This document shows, one piece after another, positions 28,301 through 36,789 of a DNA stretch of 64,000 nucleotides (position 1 is the first letter of the stretch; the number at the start of each line of letters is the position of its first letter). A program made the position numbers and the translations under genes. Origin of the DNA: DATCYX01 sp963714425 (GTDB taxonomy: Bacteria; Chloroflexota; Anaerolineae; Anaerolineales; UBA4823). The DNA is taken from the NCBI GenBank assembly GCA_963714425.1, contig CAVQOI010000004.1, forward strand, positions 310,001-374,000, read 5' to 3'. The notes under the pieces were generated by a model. It did not search any database, was not told the DNA's origin, and was given only the letters and a program-made list of their open reading frames with translations.

Positions 28301-29269
28301 CTCCAAACGTTGGCGGATGGCAGGATCAGTGGCACGCGGTCCGTAACGTTTTTTCAGCCCTTCGTCACATAACTCGCGTAAATAAACGTCAGGATCCTTA
28401 TCTCCAGGAACTTTGAAGGCGGGCAGTCGGTAGCCCTTGAAGCTCAGGTCCAGACTGCACCGCTCAGCGATCAACAACGTATTCTCAATAGCCTGAGGTA
28501 CTTCGGCGAAGATAGCTGCCATCTCCTGAGGGCTGCGCAAGAAATAGGTTTCGTCGCTCATACGCATGCGGTTGGGATCGGTCAGCACGCAGCCGGTTTG
28601 AATTGCCAGCAGGATATCCTGTAGCCGGGCATCTTCAGCATCCACGTAGTGCACATCATTCGTGGCTACAAAATTTGCCTTGTAACGTTTGCCCAAGGTC
28701 ACCAGGTGCCGGTTGATCTCGTCAAGCTCCTTGATCTGGTGTGATTGCAGCTCCAGAAAAAATCGATCAGGTCCAAATACTTCGTAATACCAGTCGATCT
28801 GGCGACGGGCAGCCTCGAGGTTATCCTGGTAGATCAGGCGCGGGATTTCGGCAGCCATGCATCCGGACGTGCAAATGATCCCCTCCGAATGGCTTGCAAG
28901 GAATTCGTGGTCGATGCGTGGAAAATAGTAAAAGCCCTCCATTTGGGCTGCACTTGCGATCTGGAGCAGGTTCTTGTAACCCGTCTCGTTTTCTGCCAGC
29001 AGCAGCAAATGGCTGGACTTTTTATCCTCTTGGGGATCGCGCTCGCTCATGGAACGCGCTGCCATATAAGCCTCGATACCGATGATGGGCTTGACCCCCA
29101 CTGCACGCGCGGAATTATAGAAATCGATCACGCCAAACATTGTGCCGTGGTCGGTGATCGCCAAGGCAGGCATGCCCATCTCGTGGGCGCGCTGGACCAG
29201 CTTCTTTACCTTGCTGAAGCCATCCAGGAGTGAGTATTCAGAATGGACGTGCAAATGGACAAAGGACAT
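25349..29269 (-). CDS. dnaE: DNA polymerase III alpha subunit
   Basis: 1306 residues from MSFVHLHVHSEYSLLDG; nine extra codons upstream are open but are not part of the family. The PHP domain comes first (HLHVHSEYSLLDGF, ITDHGTMFGV), then the polymerase palm with catalytic Asp residues in MPDIDLDFRDDRR, the fingers with QEQLMSAVMQLAG, helix-hairpin-helix with GVGPVDAI-type turns (AVKNVGHGPVDAI) and an OB domain (KVRVAGMIVRIRHHQSK). An acidic, Pro/Glu/Ser-rich linker (~1080-1220) separates this from a last ~80-residue domain ending at LEQITFQ. That linker and tail make it longer than the usual ~1160 residues. Replicative polymerase; single-gene transcript. Confidence 0.95.
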   Translation of the reverse strand: MSFVHLHVHSEYSLLDGFSKVKKLVQRAHEMGMPALAITDHGTMFGVIDFYNSARAVGVKPIIGIEAYMAARSMSERDPQEDKKSSHLLLLAENETGYKNLLQIASAAQMEGFYYFPRIDHEFLASHSEGIICTSGCMAAEIPRLIYQDNLEAARRQIDWYYEVFGPDRFFLELQSHQIKELDEINRHLVTLGKRYKANFVATNDVHYVDAEDARLQDILLAIQTGCVLTDPNRMRMSDETYFLRSPQEMAAIFAEVPQAIENTLLIAERCSLDLSFKGYRLPAFKVPGDKDPDVYLRELCDEGLKKRYGPRATDPAIRQRLEYELGIIHQMGFDTYFLIVWDLCQYARKQGIWYNARGSAAGSIVAYTLEITLVEPIAHGLIFERFLNPGRVSMPDIDLDFRDDRRAEIMKYATDQYGADKVAQIITFGTLGARAAVRDVGRVMDIPLSEVDKVAKLIPNIPGKPVTIADALQEVPDFKKLYDTAPYLRELIDTAAHMEGVVRNAGTHAAGVIITDKPLIEYIPLHRPTGSAASDDSPVKVVTQFDMSVLESLGLLKVDFLGLATLTIMAKACELIHQRHGVELNLDNIPLDDPETYELLGRGETAGVFQVEGVGMRRYLIQMKPKELANVIAMVALFRPGPMDFIPGYIRRMHGEETVTFQHPALEPIFKETYGYPVYQEQLMSAVMQLAGYSAPEADDLRKAVAKKIKAKLLKHRAKFIQGAVNNEIPEQTAGEIFDDWEEFARYGFNKAHAADYGIIAVQTAYLKTHYPVEYMTAVLSVNLSDSAKVALYVADCRRMGIEVGPPDINCSDWDFTIEDYEEGKSATIRFGLGAVKNVGHGPVDAILSGRAGESFTDLDDLAHRVDMRQVGKRALESLVRVGALDSLGARTSMLEGIDRIISVSAAHFRAAEMGQMSLFGTHTGVSESIVLPLMADHISPREMLNWEKELIGIYISDHPLSSVIEELTQRVTHYSAQLLDIAEKEKVRVAGMIVRIRHHQSKAGNPMGFVTIEDLQGTIDLVIFPSVWAKVSEIIELDRIILVEGRADTNSAEPKVLVDQITTDIKSVAPQPVEVQYQASSEAEVGVEESSLLEELQEVESSIPPIPEPPPEWEYSGSPSYGEPSIREPILAITQNDKGNSLENIDDEPQDDSMHASKPFAEEEDNNPDARLGIANMGEEDALDTGLEPINETLLEKESETPIPLPPYLLPPAHIPGSGNVQMVTVVLRASGDKTRDALRMRRIHGTVMSYPGEDRFAFLVYEHGHGYILEFPNFTTGVCPDLLAKLQFLVGSDNVRLEQITFQ

Positions 29270-29439
29270 GAGGGATCCGGATATGTTGGCAACCAACCGA
29301 GAGTTGTGGGACCCTCGCTACTCCTGATTGAATTGAACGATACTTACTTAACAACGATGCTCTGGCAGGTTCCGTCCTTCCCGCTTTAGAGATGATTATA
29401 GCACGCGGGGTGCGCGGACTGCTGAGATTTAAGATTAAG

Positions 29440-29468
29440 AAAATGCGGGGGTTTATTCCCCGCATTTT
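29440..29468. terminator. Terminator-like hairpin
   Basis: AAAATGCGGGG (29440-29450) pairs with CCCCGCATTTT (29458-29468) across a 7-base loop, with T-rich flank on the leftward side. It lies past the stop of the leftward secreted-protein gene at 29515, and dnaE starts just beyond. Confidence 0.75.
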
Positions 29469-29514
29469 CCTAATGAACTATACCTGCGATGACCCGAATT
29501 CTATTTCCTGGCTC

Positions 29515-30642
29515 CTATCGCTCAAACACAGGAACAAAAATCGGAGGGCTCAAAATTACAAAATCATATGTAGCACCACAGATGGCGGTGTTATCAATTG
29601 CGTCATAAGGTTTGACCTTGATGTAATACGTGCCTTCAGATGGAGGTGACCAAACCACCCTGGATCGATATTCGTTGCCAAAATCATCATTTGAAGCCAG
29701 CAAGGTTGTGCCGTTGGTGCCATACACCTCCAGGACTGTGTCAGAAGCAATTCCGAGATTGAGCGTCTGCAAGTGCCAGGGTCTGCCTGCCATGCCCGCG
29801 CTAACCGTCCAGGCTATCCAGTCCACATCGGGAACGATATGGAAAGTATGCTCGCTCCTCCCTGCGTAAGGTTTTGCCGTGTCGAAGGAATTATCCCCTT
29901 CCCAAGAATCCGCTGAGACTAGTGGCTCTTCTTCATCGTAGTACATTGCATATCCTAACTCATCCCAATATATCAGCAGGGGCCACGCGCACGGACCTAC
30001 TTGAGACGGTTGGCATCCATCGCTTATGACACCATCAAAGAAGGCGCTGTAATTCCCGCCTGAGTCGGTGGACACATATTGTGACCCGCCAAAATCACAA
30101 AGATTTCCTTTGCTGCACAACATTTCATGGTCGAAATAAACATTCACCAACTTGTTAGCGGGCGCCTGGCCATAGATGCGATTTTGGTCCGGATCAAGAT
30201 TCAGGGTCAGCGTTGGCAGCGTGATATTCGCACTATAGTATGCGAGCACCTCCACTCGCCTTCCTGGTAGGAGCTGACCACCGAAATAGGCGTCAAAGTA
30301 GCCCTCGTAATCTGATAATACAAGATTGGTGTCTTCAAGAGTACCTCCATTCCAGATATTCACCGTCACAGGGGAATCTGGCCAGGTGGAGTACCCCCAT
30401 ACCTGCGCATCTTTTAAATATACAGATACCGTGAATGCCGGGGCAAAACGATACGTGTAATGACCATCCGGCCCGGTATTAAACACGTCGGCATAATCCC
30501 TGGATCCAATTTGCATGGCGCTGAAATTGATATCGTAAGAATCTCCACTCGCCACCGTCTCCTGGCATGCGAATTCCCTGGTGCCGAGATCACTGCGGAA
30601 ATCACTGACCGTTGCCAGCACATCATCGTTATTCGCCCCCCC
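29515..30642 (-). CDS. C-terminal part of the secreted beta-rich protein, joined to 30629-32434 by a one-base shift
   Basis: The frame continues from the G7 tract at 30636-30642: ANNDDVLATVSD... to the stop at 29515. It holds two or three bacterial Ig-like or carbohydrate-type beta repeats with Tyr/Trp/Asp-rich turns and a C-terminal PPC-like domain (EHTFHIVPDVDWIAWTVSAG, DTVLEVYGTNGTTLLASNDD, EGTYYIKVKPYD). It ends in PPIFVPVFER, close to the IFLPTLIR tail of the propeller at 16390. Four Cys in CSKGNLCDFGG and DGCQPSQVGPC suggest disulfides outside the cell. No ribosome site fits an independent start at 30621. Confidence 0.75.
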   Translation of the reverse strand, partial: GGANNDDVLATVSDFRSDLGTREFACQETVASGDSYDINFSAMQIGSRDYADVFNTGPDGHYTYRFAPAFTVSVYLKDAQVWGYSTWPDSPVTVNIWNGGTLEDTNLVLSDYEGYFDAYFGGQLLPGRRVEVLAYYSANITLPTLTLNLDPDQNRIYGQAPANKLVNVYFDHEMLCSKGNLCDFGGSQYVSTDSGGNYSAFFDGVISDGCQPSQVGPCAWPLLIYWDELGYAMYYDEEEPLVSADSWEGDNSFDTAKPYAGRSEHTFHIVPDVDWIAWTVSAGMAGRPWHLQTLNLGIASDTVLEVYGTNGTTLLASNDDFGNEYRSRVVWSPPSEGTYYIKVKPYDAIDNTAICGATYDFVILSPPIFVPVFER

Positions 30643-32434
30643 TATTAGGTGCTCGGTATTTGGTTGAGGCGACCGATAGATTTTGCACTGTCATCGTCTC
30701 GGTGATGACGCCATCACCCACCTCAATGTGGTCACCAGGTACAACCGGGACGATGAAGTAATCGGCGAACTCGCCGTCCCAGTCTGCCCAGGTTGTGTAT
30801 TCATCCTTGACCGCATTGGTGGAGTCCTTCAGGACAAAGTTAACCGTCTCGTTCGGCTCACTCCAAAAGCCGTGCAACTCTCCATAGGTGAGGTCACCCA
30901 AGATGGCAGGCGAATTGCGTATGGAAAACTGGATGTTACCTTCTGAATCAAATACATCTACCCAGGCAAGATCGCCCCGCTCTATATCGTACGGCGAAGT
31001 CAAACTGAACACACCGCTACCGTCTGCAGTGCCAATTAAGCATTCAGAGGAGGACGAGCAAGCCGTGTAAATATACCCAAAATCTCGTTTTTCAAAACGC
31101 GCCTGAACTCGCCGTCCTACCCCAGTTGTTCCGCTCAGCTCTTCAGTCGAAGCATCTAATTCGGCATCCAGGGAAGTAGCTGTATAATTAATCGTATGCT
31201 CTCCATCGGTGACTTCAACGACATCACCAGACTGGATAACATCGCTAAAATAGCCATAATAAGACCCATCGAGAGCAGTCACATCGATATAGGTGTCAAT
31301 GACTGGACCAGATCGGCTGAGGGTGGCAGTATAGGTCTGGTCCGGGTGCAGAACTCCAGAAAAATACTCCCAGGTAAATTCGTTTTCAAAATAAAAAGCA
31401 TCACGGCTGAAATACGTGCTGTTCCCGCTGGCGTCGAGGGCATAAACATACGCCCAAGAGCGACGGTCGAAATCCACCGTGCTTGTGAAATCTGCCAGGA
31501 AATGCCCTGCACCGTCGGTAGGAACGCTCTGTACGTACTCAGTATCGTCGCAGGATGCACCAGCAGCCATAAGCTCAATACCTGCTGATCGACCGGGTTC
31601 GGTCATCCCCTCAACGGTATTCGATACTGGATCTACCCAGGCGGAGAGCGCCGCAATGATTGTGCTGACCGTGCTGCCATGCGCAGTAGCCTCGACCACG
31701 TCACCGGTCTGAAGCACCCAGTTATATTCAGAGAGACAACCCGACCATTCCGGAGGGAGTTCATAATATCCCGTGGAATCGCTGGTGACGCTGCCATCAA
31801 AAATCAGGGTAGATCCACGCAGGATTCGGATATCTACCGGCGTGCTGGCGGTTGTCTGCCCTGAGATGATGTTCCATTCTCCTCCAGGCACGACATAGGC
31901 GTGAATGCTGGGATCTGAATCAGGGGCGTGTGGGGTAGAAGGATTTTCTCTCATCAATCTCGTTCTGCTCAATCCCAGGATTTGCTGCTGCAGGGCCTGG
32001 GCGCTCTTCTCCATGCACGCCACAGCTTCTGTGTCGTTTTCAACTGAGAGGCCATCAGAAAGCGCGCTGTGGATTGCTTTGGTCTCCCCGAGCGGGCGTT
32101 GTACTCTGATAGCAAACTGCTCAGCCTCGATTTCGTACCGGACTATTTCACCCCGACTGCGCATGAGATTCAGTTCTTCTTGCAAGGGTTTTGCTTGATC
32201 CCATGCCAGGCGCTCCACCCACCATTTTGCCTGTGTCCGTGAGAGCCCAGCCGGGACATCCAAATCGCTCAGACGCGGCATGGGGAGCGGCAACAAATAC
32301 TCCTCAATTTCTGCTTGCTCTGCCACTCTCGGGGCAGGTGGTGGAGGCTGGTCTTGCGCAACAGCCACAGTTAACCCTGCAGACAAAACAAGGATCGCAA
32401 TCAAACTCAACACTAGGAGCAATTTCTTATTCAT
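30629..32434 (-). CDS. N-terminal part of a large secreted beta-rich protein
   Basis: 601 residues. Signal peptide MNKKLLLVLSLIAILVLSAGLTVAVAQ, start supported by GAGGGAATC upstream. A helical segment (~60-160) precedes repeated units with D-x-T-G-x-Y and W-D turns of about 95 residues (TSDSTGYYELPPEWSGC, DGAGHFLADFT, DGSYYGYFSDVIQSGDVVEV, ADGSGVFSLTS, WADWDGEFADYFIVPV): five Ig-like surface repeats. The frame runs off at GGE-stop just after a run of seven G on the coding strand (30642-30636). With six G it continues into the frame at 29515, giving a ~970-residue protein. Adhesion or envelope function is inferred only. Confidence 0.75.
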   Translation of the reverse strand: MNKKLLLVLSLIAILVLSAGLTVAVAQDQPPPPAPRVAEQAEIEEYLLPLPMPRLSDLDVPAGLSRTQAKWWVERLAWDQAKPLQEELNLMRSRGEIVRYEIEAEQFAIRVQRPLGETKAIHSALSDGLSVENDTEAVACMEKSAQALQQQILGLSRTRLMRENPSTPHAPDSDPSIHAYVVPGGEWNIISGQTTASTPVDIRILRGSTLIFDGSVTSDSTGYYELPPEWSGCLSEYNWVLQTGDVVEATAHGSTVSTIIAALSAWVDPVSNTVEGMTEPGRSAGIELMAAGASCDDTEYVQSVPTDGAGHFLADFTSTVDFDRRSWAYVYALDASGNSTYFSRDAFYFENEFTWEYFSGVLHPDQTYTATLSRSGPVIDTYIDVTALDGSYYGYFSDVIQSGDVVEVTDGEHTINYTATSLDAELDASTEELSGTTGVGRRVQARFEKRDFGYIYTACSSSSECLIGTADGSGVFSLTSPYDIERGDLAWVDVFDSEGNIQFSIRNSPAILGDLTYGELHGFWSEPNETVNFVLKDSTNAVKDEYTTWADWDGEFADYFIVPVVPGDHIEVGDGVITETMTVQNLSVASTKYRAPNRGGE

Positions 32435-32654
32435 GATTCCCTCTTATATTATGTTGATTGATGGTTAAGAACATTCATAGTCAAGTTTAAAAATACATTA
32501 TTTTCAAACCTTTTTCAAGAGTAATTTGTCCTATAATCGCACATTTATAATACCATTTCAGATGGCACCCTGGTTGTCCTCTCCCGCTTTCATCCCTCAC
32601 TCTTCACTATACACTCCTTCACAAATCTCTAATCTCTGCTCGCACGCACGCCTA

Positions 32655-32663
32655 TGCTATAAT
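32655..32663 (+). promoter_or_regulatory. Extended -10 promoter of secA
   Basis: TGC-TATAAT (TG at 32655-32656, TATAAT at 32658-32663) is an extended -10 element without a good -35. The secA start lies 21 bases downstream, with GAGG at 32672 as ribosome site. Confidence 0.5.
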
Positions 32664-32684
32664 CACCTATCGAGGTAGAAATTT

Positions 32685-35273
32685 ATGTTAAAACGGTTTG
32701 TGCGCCTATTTGGGGGAGACCCCAGCAAGCGCGCCATCGATCAATATTCAGGAATTGTCAGCCAGATAAACAGCTTAGAACCGGCGTTTGAGTCGCTCAG
32801 CGAGCAGGCATTACGCGCCAAAACTGGCGAATTCCGCGACCGATTGACGGGGGGAGAGACTCTGGAGGATGTGCTCCCAGAAGCATTCGCCACAGTGCGC
32901 GAAGCCAGCAAGCGCACCATCGGTTTGCGCCACTACGACGTCCAGCTAATAGGCGGCGTGGTCTTGCACGAAGGTAAAATCGCCGAGATGCGTACGGGAG
33001 AAGGCAAGACTCTCGTCGCAACGTTGCCCCTGTATCTTAATGGACTTACTGGAAAGGGTACGCACCTGATCACGGTGAACGATTACCTTGCGAGGCGCGA
33101 TGCCCGCTGGATGGCGCCCATCTACAACCTTTTGGGACTGAGCGTGGGGGTACTGCAGATGGCCTCCCGCACAGAAAACGGGAAGAAAGCCTTCATTGTA
33201 GATCTAGAGCGCGAATCCCCTCATGAAGACCAGCACCAGCTGCGCATCGTCCCACGCAGTGAGGCATACGATGCAGATATCACTTATGGGACGAACAGCG
33301 AGTTCGGCTTTGATTATTTGCGGGATAACATGTCCATGCGCCTGGAGGATCGCGTCCAACGCGCCAGCTTCGACGACGCCACAGCAGGGCTTCACTATGC
33401 CATCATCGACGAAGTCGACAATGTGCTCATCGATGAAGCCCGTACCCCGCTGATTATCTCCGGCCCTGCCCAAGACGAAGCGGAGTGGTATGTTCGCATG
33501 GCTCAGGCTATCCGCCAACTGCGAAGCGAAGATTATGAGATAAATGAAAAAGACCGCAATGTGACCCTTACCGAGATCGGTGAGCTTCATGTTGAAGAAC
33601 TGTTGGGAATGCCCCTGCGTGATCCGGATCGCCCGGAGGATGTGACTCCTGAACAGGCACGAACGCTTGGATACCTGGAGCAAGCCCTGCGTGCGCAGCA
33701 CCTCTTCAAGCGCAATAAGGATTATCTGGTCCAGGCAGGTAAGGTGATCATTGTCGACGAGTTTACGGGCCGGCTCATGCCCGGGCGGCGCTGGTCGGAT
33801 GGCTTGCATCAAGCCGTGGAGGCCAAAGAAGGGGTACGCGTACAGGCAGAAAATGTCACGTACGCCACCATCACCATCCAGAATTACTTCCGCATGTATG
33901 AAAAACTCTCAGGCATGTCCGGAACAGCCGAAACCGAGTCAGAAGAGTTTGACAAGATTTATAAGCTCGAGGTGGTCACAATCCCGACCAATCTCGAGTT
34001 CCAGGCTGTTGGTCCCGAAGCGAGTCTGGAAGAGATTGAAAGCCGTGATGAGCAAGGTTATAAGTACATCTACTATGCCGAACGCGATGACGACAAGAAG
34101 AGACACGTCTTTTGGAAGCGCCAGGATTTCCCCGATGTAGTCTACCGCTCGCTTGAGGCAAAATTGCGCTCGGTGGTACGCGAAATCCTCGCATTCCATG
34201 TGATGGGAAGACCTATGCTGGTGGGCACAACCTCCGTAGAGCTCTCCGAGAAGGTATCCGGTCGCTTGCGCGCCGAGCCAATTCGCCGGCTGTGCCAGAC
34301 CCTTTTGCTGCGACAGGTATGGTTCGATCGCAACAACCGTATGGAAGATGGTCGCGCTGTAGACGAACTGCAGTTCCTTGACCAACCACTGGATGAGCTG
34401 GATATCTCCTCCATGCGTAAGTTTGCACGTGAGCTTGAGATTCCATTCAACCCAGAGGATGCCAGCAACATCACCAGGCTGCTCGAAATCCTCGACCTGG
34501 ACGCAACTGACTCTGGTCGACTGGCGGCTGTCTTGCAAGGTGGCATCCCCCACCAGATCCTTAACGCCCGCAAGCATACCGAGGAAAGCCAGATTATCGC
34601 CGGAGCAGGTGCGTTCGGCGCGGTGACTATCGCTACCAACATGGCCGGGCGCGGGGTGGATATCAAGCTGGGCGGTGAGCTGGCGGAAGAGGTCATCTCC
34701 GTCCTCAACCGGGTCTTGCGCCGCGCCGGCTATCCCGATCCTTACGATATGTCTCTCGAAGACCGCCGCGCTGCCCTGGACAAAGTAGACCCTACCGAGT
34801 ACGGGATTTACGAGGCAGAAATACAACATTTTCTCCAGTACATCCAAGATATGGAACGCGTGCGCCGTTTGGGCGGGCTGCATGTAGTCGGCTCAGAGCG
34901 TCACGAAGCCCGCCGGATTGACAACCAGCTGCGCGGCCGCGCCGCTCGTCAGGGCGACCCAGGCTCATCACGCTTCTATCTTTCCATGGAAGACGACCTG
35001 ATGCGCCTGTTTGGCGGGCAGCAAGCCGATAACCTCATGCAGCGAATGAAAATCGACGATGCCCTTCCCTTGGAGATGGGCCTCGTCAGCCGTATCGTCG
35101 AGCAATCACAGTCACGTGTCGAAGGCGCAAACTTCGATGTGCGCAAGCACCTGCTGGAATACGATGATGTGCTCAACACGCAGCGCGCCAAGATCTACGC
35201 CCAACGCAACCGCATCTTCACCAAAGACGACCTCAGCGAAGACGTCACCGAAATGCTGCGCGCTCGAGGTTAA
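32685..35273 (+). CDS. secA: Preprotein translocase ATPase SecA, N-terminal portion to a frameshift
   Basis: 862 residues in the first frame. SecA blocks: EMRTGEGKTLV (Walker A ~103), TVNDYLARRDARWM, IIDEVDNVLIDEARTP (Walker B ~240), EFTGRLMPGRRWSDGLHQA, GMSGTAETE, GTTSVELSEK, ATNMAGRGVDIKLGG, HEARRIDNQLRGRAARQGDPGSSRFYLS. A ~90-residue insertion between GTTSVELSE and IPHQILNARKH, and further material before GLHVVGSERHEARR, make it longer than E. coli SecA. The frame ends after TEMLRARG; removing the C at 35265 would read TEMLRAEVNRRVPES and join the next entry. Drives protein export through SecYEG. Confidence 0.9.
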   Translation: MLKRFVRLFGGDPSKRAIDQYSGIVSQINSLEPAFESLSEQALRAKTGEFRDRLTGGETLEDVLPEAFATVREASKRTIGLRHYDVQLIGGVVLHEGKIAEMRTGEGKTLVATLPLYLNGLTGKGTHLITVNDYLARRDARWMAPIYNLLGLSVGVLQMASRTENGKKAFIVDLERESPHEDQHQLRIVPRSEAYDADITYGTNSEFGFDYLRDNMSMRLEDRVQRASFDDATAGLHYAIIDEVDNVLIDEARTPLIISGPAQDEAEWYVRMAQAIRQLRSEDYEINEKDRNVTLTEIGELHVEELLGMPLRDPDRPEDVTPEQARTLGYLEQALRAQHLFKRNKDYLVQAGKVIIVDEFTGRLMPGRRWSDGLHQAVEAKEGVRVQAENVTYATITIQNYFRMYEKLSGMSGTAETESEEFDKIYKLEVVTIPTNLEFQAVGPEASLEEIESRDEQGYKYIYYAERDDDKKRHVFWKRQDFPDVVYRSLEAKLRSVVREILAFHVMGRPMLVGTTSVELSEKVSGRLRAEPIRRLCQTLLLRQVWFDRNNRMEDGRAVDELQFLDQPLDELDISSMRKFARELEIPFNPEDASNITRLLEILDLDATDSGRLAAVLQGGIPHQILNARKHTEESQIIAGAGAFGAVTIATNMAGRGVDIKLGGELAEEVISVLNRVLRRAGYPDPYDMSLEDRRAALDKVDPTEYGIYEAEIQHFLQYIQDMERVRRLGGLHVVGSERHEARRIDNQLRGRAARQGDPGSSRFYLSMEDDLMRLFGGQQADNLMQRMKIDDALPLEMGLVSRIVEQSQSRVEGANFDVRKHLLEYDDVLNTQRAKIYAQRNRIFTKDDLSEDVTEMLRARG

Positions 35274-36783
35274 CCGGCGCGTGCCCGAATCCCTGGCGGA
35301 TGAAGAGGGTCCCTGGAAGCTGCTGGCATGGCTCGATCAAATCCAGCCGCCGCTGCAGTTTGGCAACCTGTTTTTCCCCTCCTATCAGCTGCGTTTGATC
35401 TTGCAGAACATGCTCGAAAACAAAAAAAACGGGATGCCGTATCAAGAGGCAATTCAAGCTCTCCTGGAGGTGGCAGGCAATTCCTTGAAGGCGGAAGAAG
35501 ACCACCTGCTTCGCGCAGTAAACACCTTGCTCGAAAACGCCCGCACGCGCCTGGATGAGCAGCTGGAAGAGCGCCTCGACTTTGTAGACACTTTCTTCGA
35601 AGGGCTCTCCCTGGCGGATGAGACCGAACAGCTCAGCCCGCGCCAGGCAATCGAAGAGCTCTCTACTACTTTACGCCTCCCATTGCGTATTTCAACCGAC
35701 CAGGCGCGCCTGATGAATGAAGATCCGGACGAGTTAAAAAGCCTGGTCTATGACCAAATTCGATCAGAGCTTTACGCCCAATCGATCACGCGACTGCTCG
35801 GTGCGGTCGAACGCCGGCTGGAAGAGACATTGAACCTCGACCCAAACCAGCTGCCTGCCGAAGATTGGGATACCCTCGACGACCAGGTCCTGGATTCAAT
35901 CCAGGCTGCCTTTGAGGCACGACGCAGCAGGCTTTTGGGCGAATCGGGCCAGCTTACCCGTGATCTGGAAGGCGCCCTCAACCGTACGGATGGTCGTTTG
36001 GGTTCAAACACGCTGCTACAATTATTAATGTCCCTCCCGCAGGGGTCACGAGCTGCATTCGATAAAAAGACCCACCGAAGATTCTTTCAGCGCACGACCC
36101 GCTTTACCTATGTGTATTACGCGGCCAAACTCCTGGAAGGGCGCCTGCCAGAAGAGACTACCGAAGACGTGCTCAATCACCTAGAGCGGGCGCAATCTGC
36201 TATAAGGCAAGCCTGGGGAGAGATCGAGTGGAATCGCATCGCCGAATCCACCCTCCCAGAGCTTGACTCCACTACCCAAAAAGGCTTGCAAGAGGTACTG
36301 GACGACGAAACTTACCAGCTCTTTCAAGGGCAAGCCTTAAAGGGCATACCCAGAGCAACGATCCCCGATATCCTCCAGGAACTCGGACGGCAGGCGCTCA
36401 CTGAGATTTATCGCCAGCTGCTATTGGGTGTGATCACCGAACTGTGGGTGGAATACCTGACCCAGATGGAAGCTTTGCGCGTTTCGATTGGATTGGAAGC
36501 TTACGCCCAGCGTGACCCCCTGGTCCAGTACAAAAACCGAGCCTTTGGTCTTTTCCAGGAGCTCCTGGACAATATGCGCTCAGGCGTTGTGACACGCATG
36601 TTCACATACCGCCCGCGCGACCTGAGCAGCGTGCAGACTACTGTCACCCGCCTGGAAGCAACCCCAGTCGAGGTGGAAGCTAGCACTCCTGGCTCTGACG
36701 GAGGCAATGGGTCCGGAGCCATGGAGCCTGAAAACGACACTTCTGCCACAAAATCAAGACGCCGGCGTAGAAAACGACGCTAA
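35266..36783 (+). CDS. secA: SecA C-terminal portion, in the +1 frame
   Basis: About 500 residues continuing from VNRRVPESLADEEGPW. Only ~80 residues near 36440-36620 match the usual end of SecA (LWVEYLTQMEALR, EAYAQRDPLVQYKNRAFGLFQELL). Before it lies a ~350-residue, mostly helical insertion (LDEQLEERLDFVDTFFEGL; RLLGAVERRLEETLNLDPNQ) within the helical wing domain. The usual C-terminal zinc site (CxCxSx8CH) is missing; instead there is a Ser/Gly/Glu linker and a basic tail SRRRRRKRR. No start codon with a ribosome site serves this part alone. The adenosine deaminase start follows after six bases. Confidence 0.8.
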   Translation, partial: EVNRRVPESLADEEGPWKLLAWLDQIQPPLQFGNLFFPSYQLRLILQNMLENKKNGMPYQEAIQALLEVAGNSLKAEEDHLLRAVNTLLENARTRLDEQLEERLDFVDTFFEGLSLADETEQLSPRQAIEELSTTLRLPLRISTDQARLMNEDPDELKSLVYDQIRSELYAQSITRLLGAVERRLEETLNLDPNQLPAEDWDTLDDQVLDSIQAAFEARRSRLLGESGQLTRDLEGALNRTDGRLGSNTLLQLLMSLPQGSRAAFDKKTHRRFFQRTTRFTYVYYAAKLLEGRLPEETTEDVLNHLERAQSAIRQAWGEIEWNRIAESTLPELDSTTQKGLQEVLDDETYQLFQGQALKGIPRATIPDILQELGRQALTEIYRQLLLGVITELWVEYLTQMEALRVSIGLEAYAQRDPLVQYKNRAFGLFQELLDNMRSGVVTRMFTYRPRDLSSVQTTVTRLEATPVEVEASTPGSDGGNGSGAMEPENDTSATKSRRRRRKRR

Positions 36784-36789
36784 ACGCTG

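Noticed and set aside
33939..34883. 314-codon open frame antisense to secA
   Set aside because: No ribosome site, no recognisable domain, and full overlap with conserved SecA motifs; a shadow frame.
35260..35275. Programmed +1 frameshift in secA, like prfB
   Set aside because: A +1 shift at GGT-TAA-C would give a product of the right length, but the upstream Shine-Dalgarno spacing and slippery codon of prfB are absent. An inserted C is simpler.
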